A stretch of DNA of 64,000 bases. It comes from Sediminicoccus rosea (lineage in GTDB: Bacteria; Pseudomonadota; Alphaproteobacteria; Acetobacterales; Acetobacteraceae). Under the pieces are notes generated by a model. That model did not search any database. It worked only from the letters and a program-made list of their open reading frames with translations, and was not told where the DNA came from. Where the stretch lies: assembly GCF_033547095.1 (NCBI RefSeq), contig NZ_CP137852.1:3993001-4057000 (forward strand). Reading direction: 5' to 3'. Positions 8,432-21,600 of the stretch are shown here, piece by piece. The position numbers were made by a program, and so were the translations under genes. Position 1 is the stretch's first letter; every line of letters starts with the position of its first letter.

Positions 8432-11400
8432 ATGCCCAATGACGCCGTCCCGATGGGCGGGGCCGATCATGACGCCGCCCTGCTCGATGCCCTCTTCGCC
8501 CTGCCCGATGCCGCCTATCTCGACCTGGATGGCGCGGGCCGCATCCGCCGCCTGGCGGACGGCTTCGCGCGGCTGCTGCGCGCACCGCCCGCCACACCCG
8601 GCGAACCCCTGGCCGACTGGCTGGAATCGCTGCTGGCGGATGGCGTCTTCGCCATGCCCTCGGCCTTGCCGCATCTGCTCGCCCCCTTCCAGGCCCCGGC
8701 CGGCGGCACGGCGCGTTGGGCGCGGGCCGATGGCCGCGCGCTGCATCTCACGGTCCAGGCGCTGCCGGGCGGCGGGCGCCTCGCCCGGCTCGCGCAGATC
8801 CGCGCCGACGAGGAATCGGCGCATGAGCTGCTGCGCAGCGCCTACCTGCTGGAGAACGTGACCGACGCGGTCGTGCTGATGGACCCGGAGGGCACCATCC
8901 TCGACAACTCCACCGGCCGCGGTGACCTGCTGGGCCTGCCGGATGAGCTGGTGAAGCCCGGCCGCACCCACCAGGACATCCTGCGCTTCATGCATCGTCG
9001 CGGCGATTACGGCTTCGACCAGGATGAGGACGAGTTCGTGGCGCAGCGCCGCGCCATGATCCTTGCCGCCGGCCGCTTCACCCTGCCGAGCCGCATGCCG
9101 GACGGCCGCTGGGCCGAATACAATTTCCGCCCCCTGCCGAATGGCGACCTGCTGATCCTGGTGCGCGACGTGACGGAGCTGCGCAACGCGCTCGCCGCAC
9201 TCGAGGCCGAGCGCGCCGAGCGCGAGGAGGAGCGCCGCCGCGCCACGCTGCTGCTGGAAAGCACCGAGGACGCGATCCTGCTCTTCGACGCGAAGGGCGT
9301 GCTGCTCGAGACATCGCGCAACGTGGATGACCTCTACGACCTGCCGCCCGAGCTCTTCGCCCGCGGCGCAACGCATGAGGGCCTGCTGCGCGCGGTGCAT
9401 CGCCGGGGCGACCATGGCTTCGAGGAGACGGAGGAGCAGTTCGTCGGCCGCATCCGCCATGTCGTCTCCAAGCCGGGCCGGCGCCAGGTGGTGCGCGTGC
9501 TGCCCAATGGCCGCTGGGTCGAGGTCACGATGGACACGCGGCCGGACCTCTCGCTGCTCATCAATGTGCGCGACATCACCGGCCTCAAGAAGGTGCAGCT
9601 CGCCCTCGAATCCGAGCAGCAGAAGCTGCGCCGCGTCATGGACAACATGCGCGACGGCGTGATGCTCTTCGACACCGAGCTGCGCTGGACCATCGTCAGC
9701 GAGCCGATCAAGCGCTTCTTCGACCTGCCTGAGCATTTCGGCGTGGGCACCAGCCTGCGCGAGGTGACGCGCTTCCAGACGCTGCGCGGCGATTTCGGCC
9801 CCGTGCCCGAGACGGAGGAGGCGCTGAGCGAGGCGATCGAGGGCCGCATCCAGGCCCTGCTCGACCCCGGCGGCCGGCGCTATGTCCGCAAGACGGCCAA
9901 TGGCTACTGGCTCGACATCCGCATGCAGCCGCTGCCCGATGGCGGGCTGCTCGCCTTCTACCGCGACGTGACCCTGCTCAAGCAGCAGGAGGAGCAGGTG
10001 GAGGCCGAGCGGCATTTGCTGCTCGAGCTGCTGAACGGCCTGGACGAGGCGGTGGTGCTGCTGGGGCCGGACCAGTCGATCCTCGCCAGCAATGCGCGCG
10101 GCACGGATTTCCTGCCCGAGCGGCCGGAGCTGCTGGCCCCGGGCGGCAGCATGCGCGAGGTGCTGCGCCACCTCTACCGCCGCGGCGAATACGGCACGGA
10201 CCTGGATGAGGAGGCGCGCATCACCGAGCGCCTCGCCTTCATCACCGACCCCGCCGGCCAGCGCTACACCCGCCCCGCGCAGGATGGCCGCTGGGTGGAG
10301 TTCCAGTACACGCCGCTCTCGGGCGGGCGCACGCTGATGCAGGCGCGCGACGTGACGCCGCTCAAGCGCGGCGAGGCGGAGGTGGAGGAGCAGCGGGCCC
10401 TGCTGGCCGAGGTGCTGAACTCCATGGACGCGATGGTGGTGCTGCTCGATTCCGAATCCCGCGTCGTCATGTCGAATGGGCGCGGCCGCAACCTGCTCAA
10501 CATCCCGGCCGAGCTGGTGGATGAGGGCGGGTCGCTGCGCGAATCCATGCGCTACATGTATCGCCGGGGCGATTTCGGCTTCGACGAGCCGGAGGAGCAT
10601 TGGGTGGATGGCCGGGTGAACGCGGTCCTCGCCGGCAAGCCCGTGCGCTTCACCCGCCCCGCGCCCGGCGGCCGCTGGCTGGAGTTCAGCTACAGCCCCA
10701 TCGCCAAGGGCCGCATCATCGCCCAGGGGCGCGACGTGACGGCGCTCAAGGCGAGCGAGCAGGCGGCGATCGCGGCGAAGGAGGCGGCGGAGGCCGCGGC
10801 ACTCGCCAAATCGAGCTTCCTCGCCGCCATGAGCCATGAGATCCGCACGCCGATGAACGGCGTGCTCGGCATGCTCGAAGTGCTCGGCCGCTCGGAGCTG
10901 AGGCCCGAACAGGCGCGCAGCGTGGCCGTGATGCGCGAGAGCGCGCATTCGCTGCTGCGGATCATCGATGACGTGCTCGATTTCTCGAAGATCGAGGCAG
11001 GGCGCCTCGATGTGGAGAGCATGCCCTTCAGCCTGCGCGCCATGGTGGAAGGCACGATCGAGACGTTGACGCCGGAGGCCAAGCGTCGCGGCCTCGCGCT
11101 CTTCGCCGATGCCGCGGGCCCGGGGCCCGATTGGCTGGAGGGCGACCCGACGCGCGTGCGGCAGATTCTCTTCAACCTGGTCGGCAATGCGCTGAAGTTC
11201 ACCGAGCGCGGCTTCGTGCGCATCTCGGCCCAGGCCCAGGCGGAGGATAGCCGCGCGCTGCTGACGCTGACGGTGGAGGATAGCGGCCTCGGGATGGACG
11301 AGGCGACGCTGGCGCGCCTCTTCCAGCCCTTCACCCAGGCCGACAGTTCCACCACGCGGCGCTTCGGCGGCACGGGCCTCGGCCTCTCCATCGTGCGGCG

Positions 11401-12289
11401 CCTGGCCGAGCTGATGGGCGGGGAGGTGCGGGCCGAAAGCCAGCCCGGCCGCGGCAGCCGCTTCACCGTGACGCTCCGCCTGGGCGTCGCCGCGGCGCCC
11501 GAGGTGCTGACCGCCATCGCGCGCGGCGCCGCGCCGGCCGCCGCGCCCGCGCCGGAAGCCGCGGGCGGCGTGCTGGTGGTGGATGACCATCCGGTGAACC
11601 GCGAGGTGATGCTGCGCCAGCTCGAACTGCTCGGCCTCACCGCGCAGACGGCGGTGGATGGCGCCGATGCGCTGGCCCGCTGGCGGGAGGAGCGGCAATC
11701 CATCCTGCTGCTCGACATCCACATGCCGGTGATGGACGGCTTCGAGCTGGCCCGCGCCATCCGCGCGGAGGAGCAGCGGGCTGGCCTGCCGCGCACCACG
11801 CTCATCGCCGTCACCGCCAATGCGCTGAAGGGCGAGGCGGAGCGCTGCTACGCGGCCGGCATGGACGGCTTCCTTGCCAAGCCGCTGCACCTCGATGGCC
11901 TCTCCCGCGCGCTGTCGCGCTTCCTGCCCGCGCTCGCGACCGAGGGTGCCGCGCAGGGCGGCGCGCTCTTCGACCCCGAGGCGCTGCGCGGCCTCTTCGG
12001 CCAGGACCGCGCGCGGCTCTCCAGCATCCTGGAGAGCTTCGCCGAGCAGGCACGGCATGACATCGCGGCGATGCAGGCGGCGGACACCGCCGCCCTCGGC
12101 CAGGCGGCGCACCGCCTGAAGGGTGCCGCGCGCATGGTGGGTGCCAGGCTGCTGGCCGAGCAGGCCCAGGCGGTGGAGACGGCGGTGAAGGAAGCCCAGG
12201 AAGAGACGGCCCGCGCCGCCGCCGCGACGCTGGACCGCCTGCTGGGTGAGACGCTGGAGGTGGCCCGGCCGCTGCTCGACAGCGCCTGA
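8432..12289 (+). CDS. Soluble multi-PAS hybrid histidine kinase with receiver and Hpt
   Basis: A 1285-residue kinase with no membrane segment or signal peptide, so probably cytosolic. It contains about six consecutive PAS-type (PAS_7-like) repeats over residues 15-775; five share the recurrent phrases 'RRGD(Y/F)GF' or 'RRGEYGTD' and 'GRWxEfxxxPLpdG', and each ends in a 'RDVT.LK' linker. Then come the kinase core with H802 in [10 protein letters not shown], ATPase boxes ([20 protein letters not shown]), a receiver domain with D1095 in [12 protein letters not shown], and an intact Hpt domain with H1227 in [15 protein letters not shown] full His-Asp-His relay is therefore on one chain, but the output regulator is not encoded nearby. 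The signal sensed is unknown. Confidence 0.92.
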   Translation: MPNDAVPMGGADHDAALLDALFALPDAAYLDLDGAGRIRRLADGFARLLRAPPATPGEPLADWLESLLADGVFAMPSALPHLLAPFQAPAGGTARWARADGRALHLTVQALPGGGRLARLAQIRADEESAHELLRSAYLLENVTDAVVLMDPEGTILDNSTGRGDLLGLPDELVKPGRTHQDILRFMHRRGDYGFDQDEDEFVAQRRAMILAAGRFTLPSRMPDGRWAEYNFRPLPNGDLLILVRDVTELRNALAALEAERAEREEERRRATLLLESTEDAILLFDAKGVLLETSRNVDDLYDLPPELFARGATHEGLLRAVHRRGDHGFEETEEQFVGRIRHVVSKPGRRQVVRVLPNGRWVEVTMDTRPDLSLLINVRDITGLKKVQLALESEQQKLRRVMDNMRDGVMLFDTELRWTIVSEPIKRFFDLPEHFGVGTSLREVTRFQTLRGDFGPVPETEEALSEAIEGRIQALLDPGGRRYVRKTANGYWLDIRMQPLPDGGLLAFYRDVTLLKQQEEQVEAERHLLLELLNGLDEAVVLLGPDQSILASNARGTDFLPERPELLAPGGSMREVLRHLYRRGEYGTDLDEEARITERLAFITDPAGQRYTRPAQDGRWVEFQYTPLSGGRTLMQARDVTPLKRGEAEVEEQRALLAEVLNSMDAMVVLLDSESRVVMSNGRGRNLLNIPAELVDEGGSLRESMRYMYRRGDFGFDEPEEHWVDGRVNAVLAGKPVRFTRPAPGGRWLEFSYSPIAKGRIIAQGRDVTALKASEQAAIAAKEAAEAAALAKSSFLAAMSHEIRTPMNGVLGMLEVLGRSELRPEQARSVAVMRESAHSLLRIIDDVLDFSKIEAGRLDVESMPFSLRAMVEGTIETLTPEAKRRGLALFADAAGPGPDWLEGDPTRVRQILFNLVGNALKFTERGFVRISAQAQAEDSRALLTLTVEDSGLGMDEATLARLFQPFTQADSSTTRRFGGTGLGLSIVRRLAELMGGEVRAESQPGRGSRFTVTLRLGVAAAPEVLTAIARGAAPAAAPAPEAAGGVLVVDDHPVNREVMLRQLELLGLTAQTAVDGADALARWREERQSILLLDIHMPVMDGFELARAIRAEEQRAGLPRTTLIAVTANALKGEAERCYAAGMDGFLAKPLHLDGLSRALSRFLPALATEGAAQGGALFDPEALRGLFGQDRARLSSILESFAEQARHDIAAMQAADTAALGQAAHRLKGAARMVGARLLAEQAQAVETAVKEAQEETARAAAATLDRLLGETLEVARPLLDSA

Positions 12290-12299
12290 GCCGCCAGGA

Positions 12300-12767
<468 letters not shown>

Positions 12768-12821
12768 GCGATCATTCCCTTGCTGGTGATGCGGTGGAAG
12801 ATGCGTGCGCTCCGCGCCGGT

Positions 12822-13460
12822 TCAACCACCGAGCATGCGCTTCAGCTTGCGGACCGCGCTTCCCGGCGTGGAAAACACCGGCCGGCCCGTCGCCTGCTCC
12901 ACCATCGGCGCCACATGCGCGAGGCTGAACTGGCCAAGCGCGATGGCATCGCAATCGGCCAACCGGCGCGCGGCCTCCACCGCCAGGCGGTCATGCTCGG
13001 CGATGTTGCCGGCATCGAGGGCGGCGAGCGCCCCCTCGGCCAGGCATGGCACCACCTCGATGCCGGCCGGGAATTCCGGCGGCATGGAGGTCAGCGTGCC
13101 GGGGAAGGTCGCGAGCAGCCCCACGCGCTTCGCGCCGGAGGCGATGATCTCCTCGATCATCGCCTCATTGGGCTTGAGCACGGGCATGGCGGCATGGTCC
13201 GCCGCCACCGCCTCGATGCAGGGGCCGAAGGCCGAGCAGGTGAAGAGGATCGCCTCGGAGCCCGTGCCGGCGGCATAGCGGCCGAGCGTGCGGAAGCGCT
13301 CGGTCATGGCCGGCGTCAGCTTCCCCTCGCGCGCGAGGTCGGCCGAGAGGCTGTCATCCATCAGGTTCATCAGCGTCTGGCCGGGCCAGAGGGCCGCGAA
13401 GGCGGCCTCGATCGGCGGCGGCGAGTGACGCAGCGCATGGATCAGGGTGATGCGGGCCAT
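12822..13460 (-). CDS. Aspartate/glutamate racemase-superfamily protein
   Basis: A 212-residue protein resembling the Asp/Glu/hydantoin racemase family. The first active-site cysteine region is visible as ILFTCSAFGPCIEA (about residues 72-85). In this superfamily a second cysteine usually follows in an LGC(T/S) motif; here the matching segment reads AIALGQFSLAH, so that cysteine is replaced. The protein may therefore be a decarboxylase-like or isomerase variant, or act on another substrate. It is followed in the same direction by the peroxiredoxin and preceded, three bases away, by a secreted hypothetical. Substrate is unknown. Confidence 0.75.
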   Translation of the reverse strand: MARITLIHALRHSPPPIEAAFAALWPGQTLMNLMDDSLSADLAREGKLTPAMTERFRTLGRYAAGTGSEAILFTCSAFGPCIEAVAADHAAMPVLKPNEAMIEEIIASGAKRVGLLATFPGTLTSMPPEFPAGIEVVPCLAEGALAALDAGNIAEHDRLAVEAARRLADCDAIALGQFSLAHVAPMVEQATGRPVFSTPGSAVRKLKRMLGG

Positions 13461-13463
13461 GGC

Positions 13464-13913
13464 TCAGACCGTCTTGCAGCGGCGCAGCGCGCCCGGGAAT
13501 TCGACGCAGCCGGGCAGCAGCACCTCATCCGGGCCGCGGCGGGAGACGCGCAGCAGGTTGGGATTGCCGTCGCAGCCAAAGCCGATCTCGGGCACCGGCC
13601 GCCCACCGACCGGGATGAGGCGGAATTCGAGGCCATCCGGCGTCACCGCCACCGATTCGATGGCGCGCTGGCGATAGGCGTAGTCGAGGCTGGAGACGCG
13701 CATGATGAGGTCCCGCATCACGATCAGCGCGACATTGCCGAAGCAGCCCGGGCCTTCCGTATCCACCGCCGGGAAGATGCCGCCGGTCCAGCTGCCGAAC
13801 ATCCATTCATGCGGCGGGCCCTGGCGCGGCTGGGCCAGCGCGGGCGCGGCGAGGATGGCGGGCGTGGCCAGAAGGCCGGACAGGGCCGGCAGGAAGGAAC
13901 GGCGGCGCAGCAT
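13464..13913 (-). CDS. Hypothetical exported protein with Tat-like leader
   Basis: A 149-residue protein that I do not recognise. The N-terminus MLRRRSFLPALSGLLATPAI has consecutive arginines, a hydrophobic stretch and an ALA-Q cleavage site near residue 27, suggesting export, perhaps by the Tat route. The mature part contains four cysteines (in GPGCFGN, FGCDGN, LPGCVEF and RRCKTV), consistent with disulfides. It ends three bases before the start of the racemase-like gene, so the two are probably co-transcribed. No function can be assigned. Confidence 0.7.
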   Translation of the reverse strand: MLRRRSFLPALSGLLATPAILAAPALAQPRQGPPHEWMFGSWTGGIFPAVDTEGPGCFGNVALIVMRDLIMRVSSLDYAYRQRAIESVAVTPDGLEFRLIPVGGRPVPEIGFGCDGNPNLLRVSRRGPDEVLLPGCVEFPGALRRCKTV

Positions 13914-13934
13914 GGGGGCTCCCGGGGAAATGCC

Positions 13935-15197
13935 TCAACCCGTTGTAGCGGCTCGCGGCGGCGGCGTCATTCCCGGTGCTTTCGGACCCGGATCAACGGC
14001 CTTGGGGCCATCCTGCACGGGAATATGCATGAGCGCCGCGAAGGCCGCCGCCGCGATGCAGAGGCTCCACATCAGGTCATAGCTGCCGGTGCGGTCGAAG
14101 ATGTAGCCGCCGAGGAAAGCGCCGGCGAAGCCGCCCAGCTGATGGCCCACGAAGACCAGGCCGAACATGGTGGCGAGCCAGCGCGTGCCGAAATTCCGTG
14201 CCATCAGCGCCACGGTGGGCGGGATGGTGGAGAGCCAGAGCAGGCCCATCACCGCCGAGAAGATCAGCACATTGGTCGTCGTCTTGTCGGCCAGGAGGAA
14301 GATCGTCATCAGCACGCCGCGGCTGGCATAGATGATGATCAGCAATTCGCGCCGCTTCCAGCGCTGCGACAACTCGCCCGAGATGAGCGAACCCGCGACG
14401 TTGAACAGCCCGATCAGCGCGATGGCCGCGGCCCCCACGCTCGCCGGCAGGTGGCAGCTCGCCACGAAGCCCGGCAGGTGGACGGCGAGGAAGCTCACAT
14501 GCAGGCCGCAGACCGAGAAGCCGAAGAAGATGTACCAGAAGGTCGGCGTGGTGAGGCCGAGCTTGAGCGCCTGCATCGCCGTCTGGTCATCCTGCCCGGC
14601 CTTGGGCGGCGCCGGCCGGCCATCCAGCGGGAGCGCCAGCGGGATCATCAGCAGCGCGGCCCCGGCCAGCAGGAAGAGGGCGCCCTGCCACCCCGCGACA
14701 TTGATGCCGAGCTGCGCCAGCGGCACCACGGCGAACTGCCCGAAGCTCGATCCCGCGGTGCCGAGGCCGACGGCGCGCCCACGCAGGTGCTCGGGCAGCA
14801 GGCGCGTCAGGCTGGCGTTGATCACGGGCATGCCGGCGGCCGAGACGGCGATGCCCATGACGATGCCGGCGAAGAAGGTGAACATCGGCAGGCCCTGGCT
14901 GAGCGCCATGCCGAGAATGCCGATGGCGTAGAGCGCCGCGCCGCCGATCACCACCGTCCGCCCGCCGATCCGGTCCGCCACCTGGCCCACCAGGGGTTGG
15001 GCGAAGCCGTTCAGCAGCACCTGCAGCGCGATGGCGAAGGCGAAGCCCGAGCTGGACCAGCCGAGCGTGGTCGTCATCGGCGCGAGGAAGAGGCCGAAGC
15101 TCTGGCGCAGCCCGGTGGCGAGCGCGGCGCAGATCACGGCGCCGGCGATCAGCAGGGTGGCACCGCCCATGGGGGCACCGCGGAGCGTGGCGAGCAT
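13935..15197 (-). CDS. Major facilitator superfamily transporter
   Basis: A 420-residue protein with about twelve hydrophobic segments in two halves separated by a charged loop (about 205-225). The loop between segments 2 and 3 reads GQVADRIGGRTV, a good match to the MFS motif GxxxDRxGRR. Overall it resembles the monocarboxylate/oxalate-formate branch, but the substrate cannot be read from sequence. An AGGAGG Shine-Dalgarno eight bases before the ATG at 15197 supports the start. The downstream gene in the same direction is the secreted hypothetical (21 bases). Confidence 0.9.
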   Translation of the reverse strand: MLATLRGAPMGGATLLIAGAVICAALATGLRQSFGLFLAPMTTTLGWSSSGFAFAIALQVLLNGFAQPLVGQVADRIGGRTVVIGGAALYAIGILGMALSQGLPMFTFFAGIVMGIAVSAAGMPVINASLTRLLPEHLRGRAVGLGTAGSSFGQFAVVPLAQLGINVAGWQGALFLLAGAALLMIPLALPLDGRPAPPKAGQDDQTAMQALKLGLTTPTFWYIFFGFSVCGLHVSFLAVHLPGFVASCHLPASVGAAAIALIGLFNVAGSLISGELSQRWKRRELLIIIYASRGVLMTIFLLADKTTTNVLIFSAVMGLLWLSTIPPTVALMARNFGTRWLATMFGLVFVGHQLGGFAGAFLGGYIFDRTGSYDLMWSLCIAAAAFAALMHIPVQDGPKAVDPGPKAPGMTPPPRAATTG

Positions 15198-15291
15198 GGG
15201 CGTGACCTCCTGGACAGAGTGTCAGTGTTTCACGCCCCGGCACGCCGCCACAAACGCGCCCAGCGCATGGCCGGACGCCAAGTCATGCATC

Positions 15292-15714
15292 CTAAGCCGC
15301 GCGGCGGCTATAGGCCGCGTCCATCATCACATCGGCCAGCACGGCGAAGGCCTCGGCCCAGGCATCCTCCACCTCGGGGGTGAAGCCCTCGCCCAGACCC
15401 TGGCGCAGCGTCCAGAGCAGGGCGGCGCCCACGCTGGCATAATGGTGGCGCTCCACGCCGTAATTCACGTGGCGGCGCGCCATGTCGCGCAGCTTGGGCA
15501 CCAGCACGTCCGGCCGCTCCAGCGAGGCGACGGCCATGGCCAGCGCCTGCATGAGCTTGGTGCCCTGCGCCGCCATGTCGGTCTGGGCAAAGAGCGGCCG
15601 CGTGCTGGGGTCAATCTCCATCAGGCGTTGGTAGAAGAGGGCGGCGGCGGGCCCGGCGATGGGGAGCACACGGTCGAAGCTGGTGCGCAGCAAGGCGATG
15701 CGGTGCGTGTCCAT
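15292..15714 (-). CDS. Single-domain globin
   Basis: A 140-residue haem protein related to the globin domain of flavohaemoglobin. The proximal histidine is H82 in ARRHVNYGVERHHYASVG, which aligns with the F8 region of bacterial haemoglobins; LLWTLRQGLGEGFTPEVEDAWAEAF matches the G and H helices in segments. No FAD/NAD reductase domain follows, so it would need an external reductase for nitric oxide dioxygenation, or serve in oxygen binding. The start has GGAG about eight bases upstream. A perfect inverted repeat overlaps the ribosome-binding region (see 15718-15737). Confidence 0.88.
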   Translation of the reverse strand: MDTHRIALLRTSFDRVLPIAGPAAALFYQRLMEIDPSTRPLFAQTDMAAQGTKLMQALAMAVASLERPDVLVPKLRDMARRHVNYGVERHHYASVGAALLWTLRQGLGEGFTPEVEDAWAEAFAVLADVMMDAAYSRRAA

Positions 15715-15717
15715 TTT

Positions 15718-15737
15718 TCGTTCTCCAATGCGAACGA
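15718..15737. promoter_or_regulatory. Inverted repeat at the globin translation start, candidate operator
   Basis: Perfect 6-bp arms TCGTTC (15718-15723) and GAACGA (15732-15737) flank an 8-base spacer. The site begins four bases from the globin start codon and covers its GGAG ribosome-binding sequence. It may be a repressor site or an mRNA structure. It does not match the NsrR or FNR consensus sequences I know. Confidence 0.4.
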
Positions 15738-15790
15738 TAACAGGCTAGGCCCGCTTCGTGTCAGGAAGATCGTGCAAAGCGGGCGAAATT

Positions 15791-15805
15791 GTCGCGTCTG
15801 TCGCG
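15791..15805 (+). promoter_or_regulatory. Third copy of the GTCGCGTCTGTCGCG motif
   Basis: The 15 bases are identical to 8352-8366. The copy lies 46 bases before the queA ATG, in the divergent region between globin and queA. Two TGTCGCG units with a 9-base period make up the motif. Function unknown; a transcription-factor site is the simplest reading. Confidence 0.45.
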
Positions 15806-15851
15806 CGCCCGGCGTTGCGTGGGCCGGGCGCCCGCGCTACCGCCCCGGGCC

Positions 15852-18489
<2,638 letters not shown>

Positions 18490-18490
18490 T

Positions 18491-18520
18491 TCCGAGCCGC
18501 TCGGATGAGAGCCCATCTCA
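18491..18520. terminator. Two adjacent small hairpins after queF
   Basis: TCCGAG (18491-18496) pairs with CTCGGA (18500-18505) around a CCG loop, and immediately after it TGAGA pairs with TCTCA (18506-18520) around GCCCA. They begin right after the queF stop, between two convergent genes. No T-run follows, so a terminator role is only plausible. Confidence 0.35.
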
Positions 18521-18618
18521 CAGGAAGTGCAGACCTGAGGAGCCCCTGGCGAGCTGGCCAGGATGGGTCGAAAAGGCCGGGGCCGCCGCGCCACCGACCC
18601 ACCATGAAGAGCACCGCC

Positions 18619-21600
18619 TCAGAACAGATAACGCAGCCTCGCCGTACCCGCGACCTGTTTCATATTGCCCGACCACTCGCCATCCAGCCGCGCGCCGAGC
18701 GTGACGCCGCCCATGATGTCCGTCTCCAGGCCCAGCGAGACCAGCGCGGCGTTGGCCTCCGGCCGCGCGCCCCGCAGCGTGAAACCCGCGCCCGGCAGCG
18801 AGGTGAAGGCCATGTTCATGGTGGCGTCGCGTTGCAGATAATGCGCCCAGGAGGCGCGGGCGAAGCCCTGCACGCGCCGGCCGGCCCATTGTGTTTCGCC
18901 CTGGATCTGCCCGCCCAACTCGCTCCGCAGGGTGGTGTTCGTCCGGGCGGCCACGGTCAGGCCAAAGGCGTTCCCCGTCATCGCGCTCTGCTCCGCATAG
19001 CTTGAATTGTCGACGCGCTGGAGCTGCAAGGCGGCAACCGGCAGCGCACGCAACCCAAATGCCGCGATACCATCCTGCCGGGCCTCCATCCGCAGCGAAT
19101 AGACCTGCACGCCGGAACCACCGCTTTGGCGGTCATTGCCCAGAGCGTAGATCGTCCGCCGTGTATCCACATCGAGGAAGGTGAAAGCCCCGGCCGCCGC
19201 CAGCGTGAGGCTGCCCAGCCTTGTACTGCCATAGGCGCCGATCTGGCCGTAATTGCCGCGCGACTGGCCCAGCCCGTTGCTGAGGCCCGCATTGCTCTCA
19301 CCCACCGCGACGGCGATGCCCGCGAGGCTCTGCGCGCCCTGCAACAGATCGAGCCCCAGCACGAAGCCGGAGCTGCGCGTCGTCCGCGCCGCCGTGCCAT
19401 CCGCCGCATCGCCGGAGGTGCGGTTGTAGACCCCCGTGGCGGTGCCCCAGACGGCATGGCGCTTGCCGGCCCGCGCATCCTCTTCCAGCCGAAGCCGCCC
19501 GCCCAGCATCGCCTCGCGCCCCCAGCCCAGCGGGTCGAGCACGGTGGCAAGGAATTGCGCGCCCGCCAGTTGGCCCATGGCAATGGAGGCCGTCGCCACC
19601 TCGCCCGAGAGTTGGTTGATCGCGGCGCCGATGCTGCTGGCCGGCTGGTTGTAAACATCGAAAAAGGGCGAGAGGTTGCCGCCCGCACGGGCCGCGGAAT
19701 CAAGGGCCGCAGCGGTGGCGACGACGTTCTGGCCGAACAGCCGGACGGTGCCTTCCGCCCCGCTGGCCGTCCCGCCGGCCGCGGCGAGCGCCAACAGGCT
19801 CGGGGTCAAGGTGAGGCGCAGCTCCGTCGGAGTCGCGCTCACTTGCGGCACCACGCCCGCGCCGAAGCTGCCGGTGGTGTTGATGGCCGTGAATTGCCCC
19901 GTGACGCTGGCGGCCTGGATGATGATGTAGGACGTGCCGAAGCTGTAGCGGCCACCGAGCGGGACGAGTTGCAACACGCCCCCCAGCCTCGCGGAGCCGC
20001 TCACCTGGATGCGATCGGCCGTGTCGCCCTGCACCTCGATCGAGGTGGTGGAGCCGGCGGCGAGCGTCAGATCGCCGCCGATGCGGATGGTCCCGATGGA
20101 ATTGCCCGGGGCCAGCGTGCTTCCGCTTGGCACAACCAGGCCGGGAAGCGTTCCCGTCCCGCCCAGCGTGCCTCCATCCAGCACCACGACCGAGCGCGCA
20201 TCGAGGGAGCCGTTCACCGACAGCGTGCCGCCATTGATCCGCGTGACACCGGTATAGGTGTTGTCGCCGGTCAGGATGAGGTTGCCGGGGCCATTCTGCA
20301 CCAGGCCACCAGAGCCGGAGATCGCATTGGCGACCGTCAGCGTGCCGGCGCGGTTGAAGACAAGCATCCCGTTATTGATGACGGGGCCCGGCGTCGCGAT
20401 TCCCAGGCTGCCGGTCGTCCCCCCGTTGCCGACCTGCAAGGTGGCACCTGGGGCAATGCGGGTGGCGCCGGAATAGGTGTTGTCGCCGGTCAGGATGAGG
20501 GTGCCGGGACCAGCCTGCACCAGGCTGCCAGAGCCCGAGATCGCATGGCCGACGGTGAGGCTGCCGGCCCGGTTGAAGATGAGTGTCCCCTCGTTGATGA
20601 CGGGGCCGGGGCCAGGCGATCTCAAGCCGGGGATGGGCGGACCAGGCATGATTCCGGTCCCCAAGGTGCCGGTTGTCCCTCCATCGCCGATTTGCAGCGT
20701 CGCACCGGCATGGATGCGTGTGGCGCCCGAATAGGTGTTGTCGCCGGTCAGGACCGTACGCCCGCCCGCGATGGTCAGGCCCCCGCCGGAGAATTGGGGA
20801 AATGAAGCGGGCATATCCGTGATTTGCCCGGCGAAGTTGCTGTTCCCGCCCGCCGCGCCGAGGGTGAGGGTGGCCGAGCCCAGCCGCACGACGCCCTGTC
20901 CCTCCAGGCTGTTGACGCGGCGCCCGGCTTCGCTGCGCGCCTGGGAGATGTCGAGCACCCCGGCGGAGCCGATGATCACCCGCCCCGTGCCGTCGCCCAT
21001 TGTTCCGGCCCCTTGCAGGGACAGGTTGCCGCGCCGGATCGTCGTATTGCCGGAATAGGTGTTGGCGCCGGCCAGGATCAGGCGATCGGCCGTGTTGGCC
21101 TCGACCGAGCCGGTCCCGGAGATGACGGCTTCGATGACATGCACGTAGCCCGCGAAGACCAACGTCCCATTGTTCACCACATCCCCAGGGAGGTTTGCCG
21201 TATTATACGGGCCGAAGGGCACCGCGAGGCGGCCAACGAATGGACCCGCGCCCAAGATGAGCGTGCCCGCGCTGTCGATCGTGGTGCCGCCCGTGTAGCT
21301 GCTGCCCCCCGCATAGATGACGGTCCCCTGCCGGATGCGGACCGAACCGGGGCCGGAAATCACGCCATCGCCCACGCCACCCAGGCTCAGCGTTCCCTCC
21401 GATACGCTCAGTTCCAGCGCCCCGCTATTCGAGATGACGCCGGTCACCGACGCTTGCGGTCCAAAGGTCAGGTGGCTTGTGCCCTCGCCGAGCACGATGG
21501 AGGGTGCCGCGAAGATCTGGTTGTCAATGAGCCCACCGGAGACACGCCCATTGATCGTGAGCGTCAACCCACTGCCGATGATCGCGACGCCGGTGCTGCC

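Noticed and set aside
8237-12112. A 1291-codon open frame on the minus strand opposite the multi-PAS kinase
   Set aside because: Its product is a low-complexity His/Arg/Ala/Gly-rich sequence. In GC-rich DNA the antisense of a long gene often lacks stops. The + strand product has clear kinase motifs.
15738-15851. preQ1 riboswitch before queA
   Set aside because: No A-rich tail or pseudoknot pattern of the preQ1 classes is visible in the 113 bases before the start.
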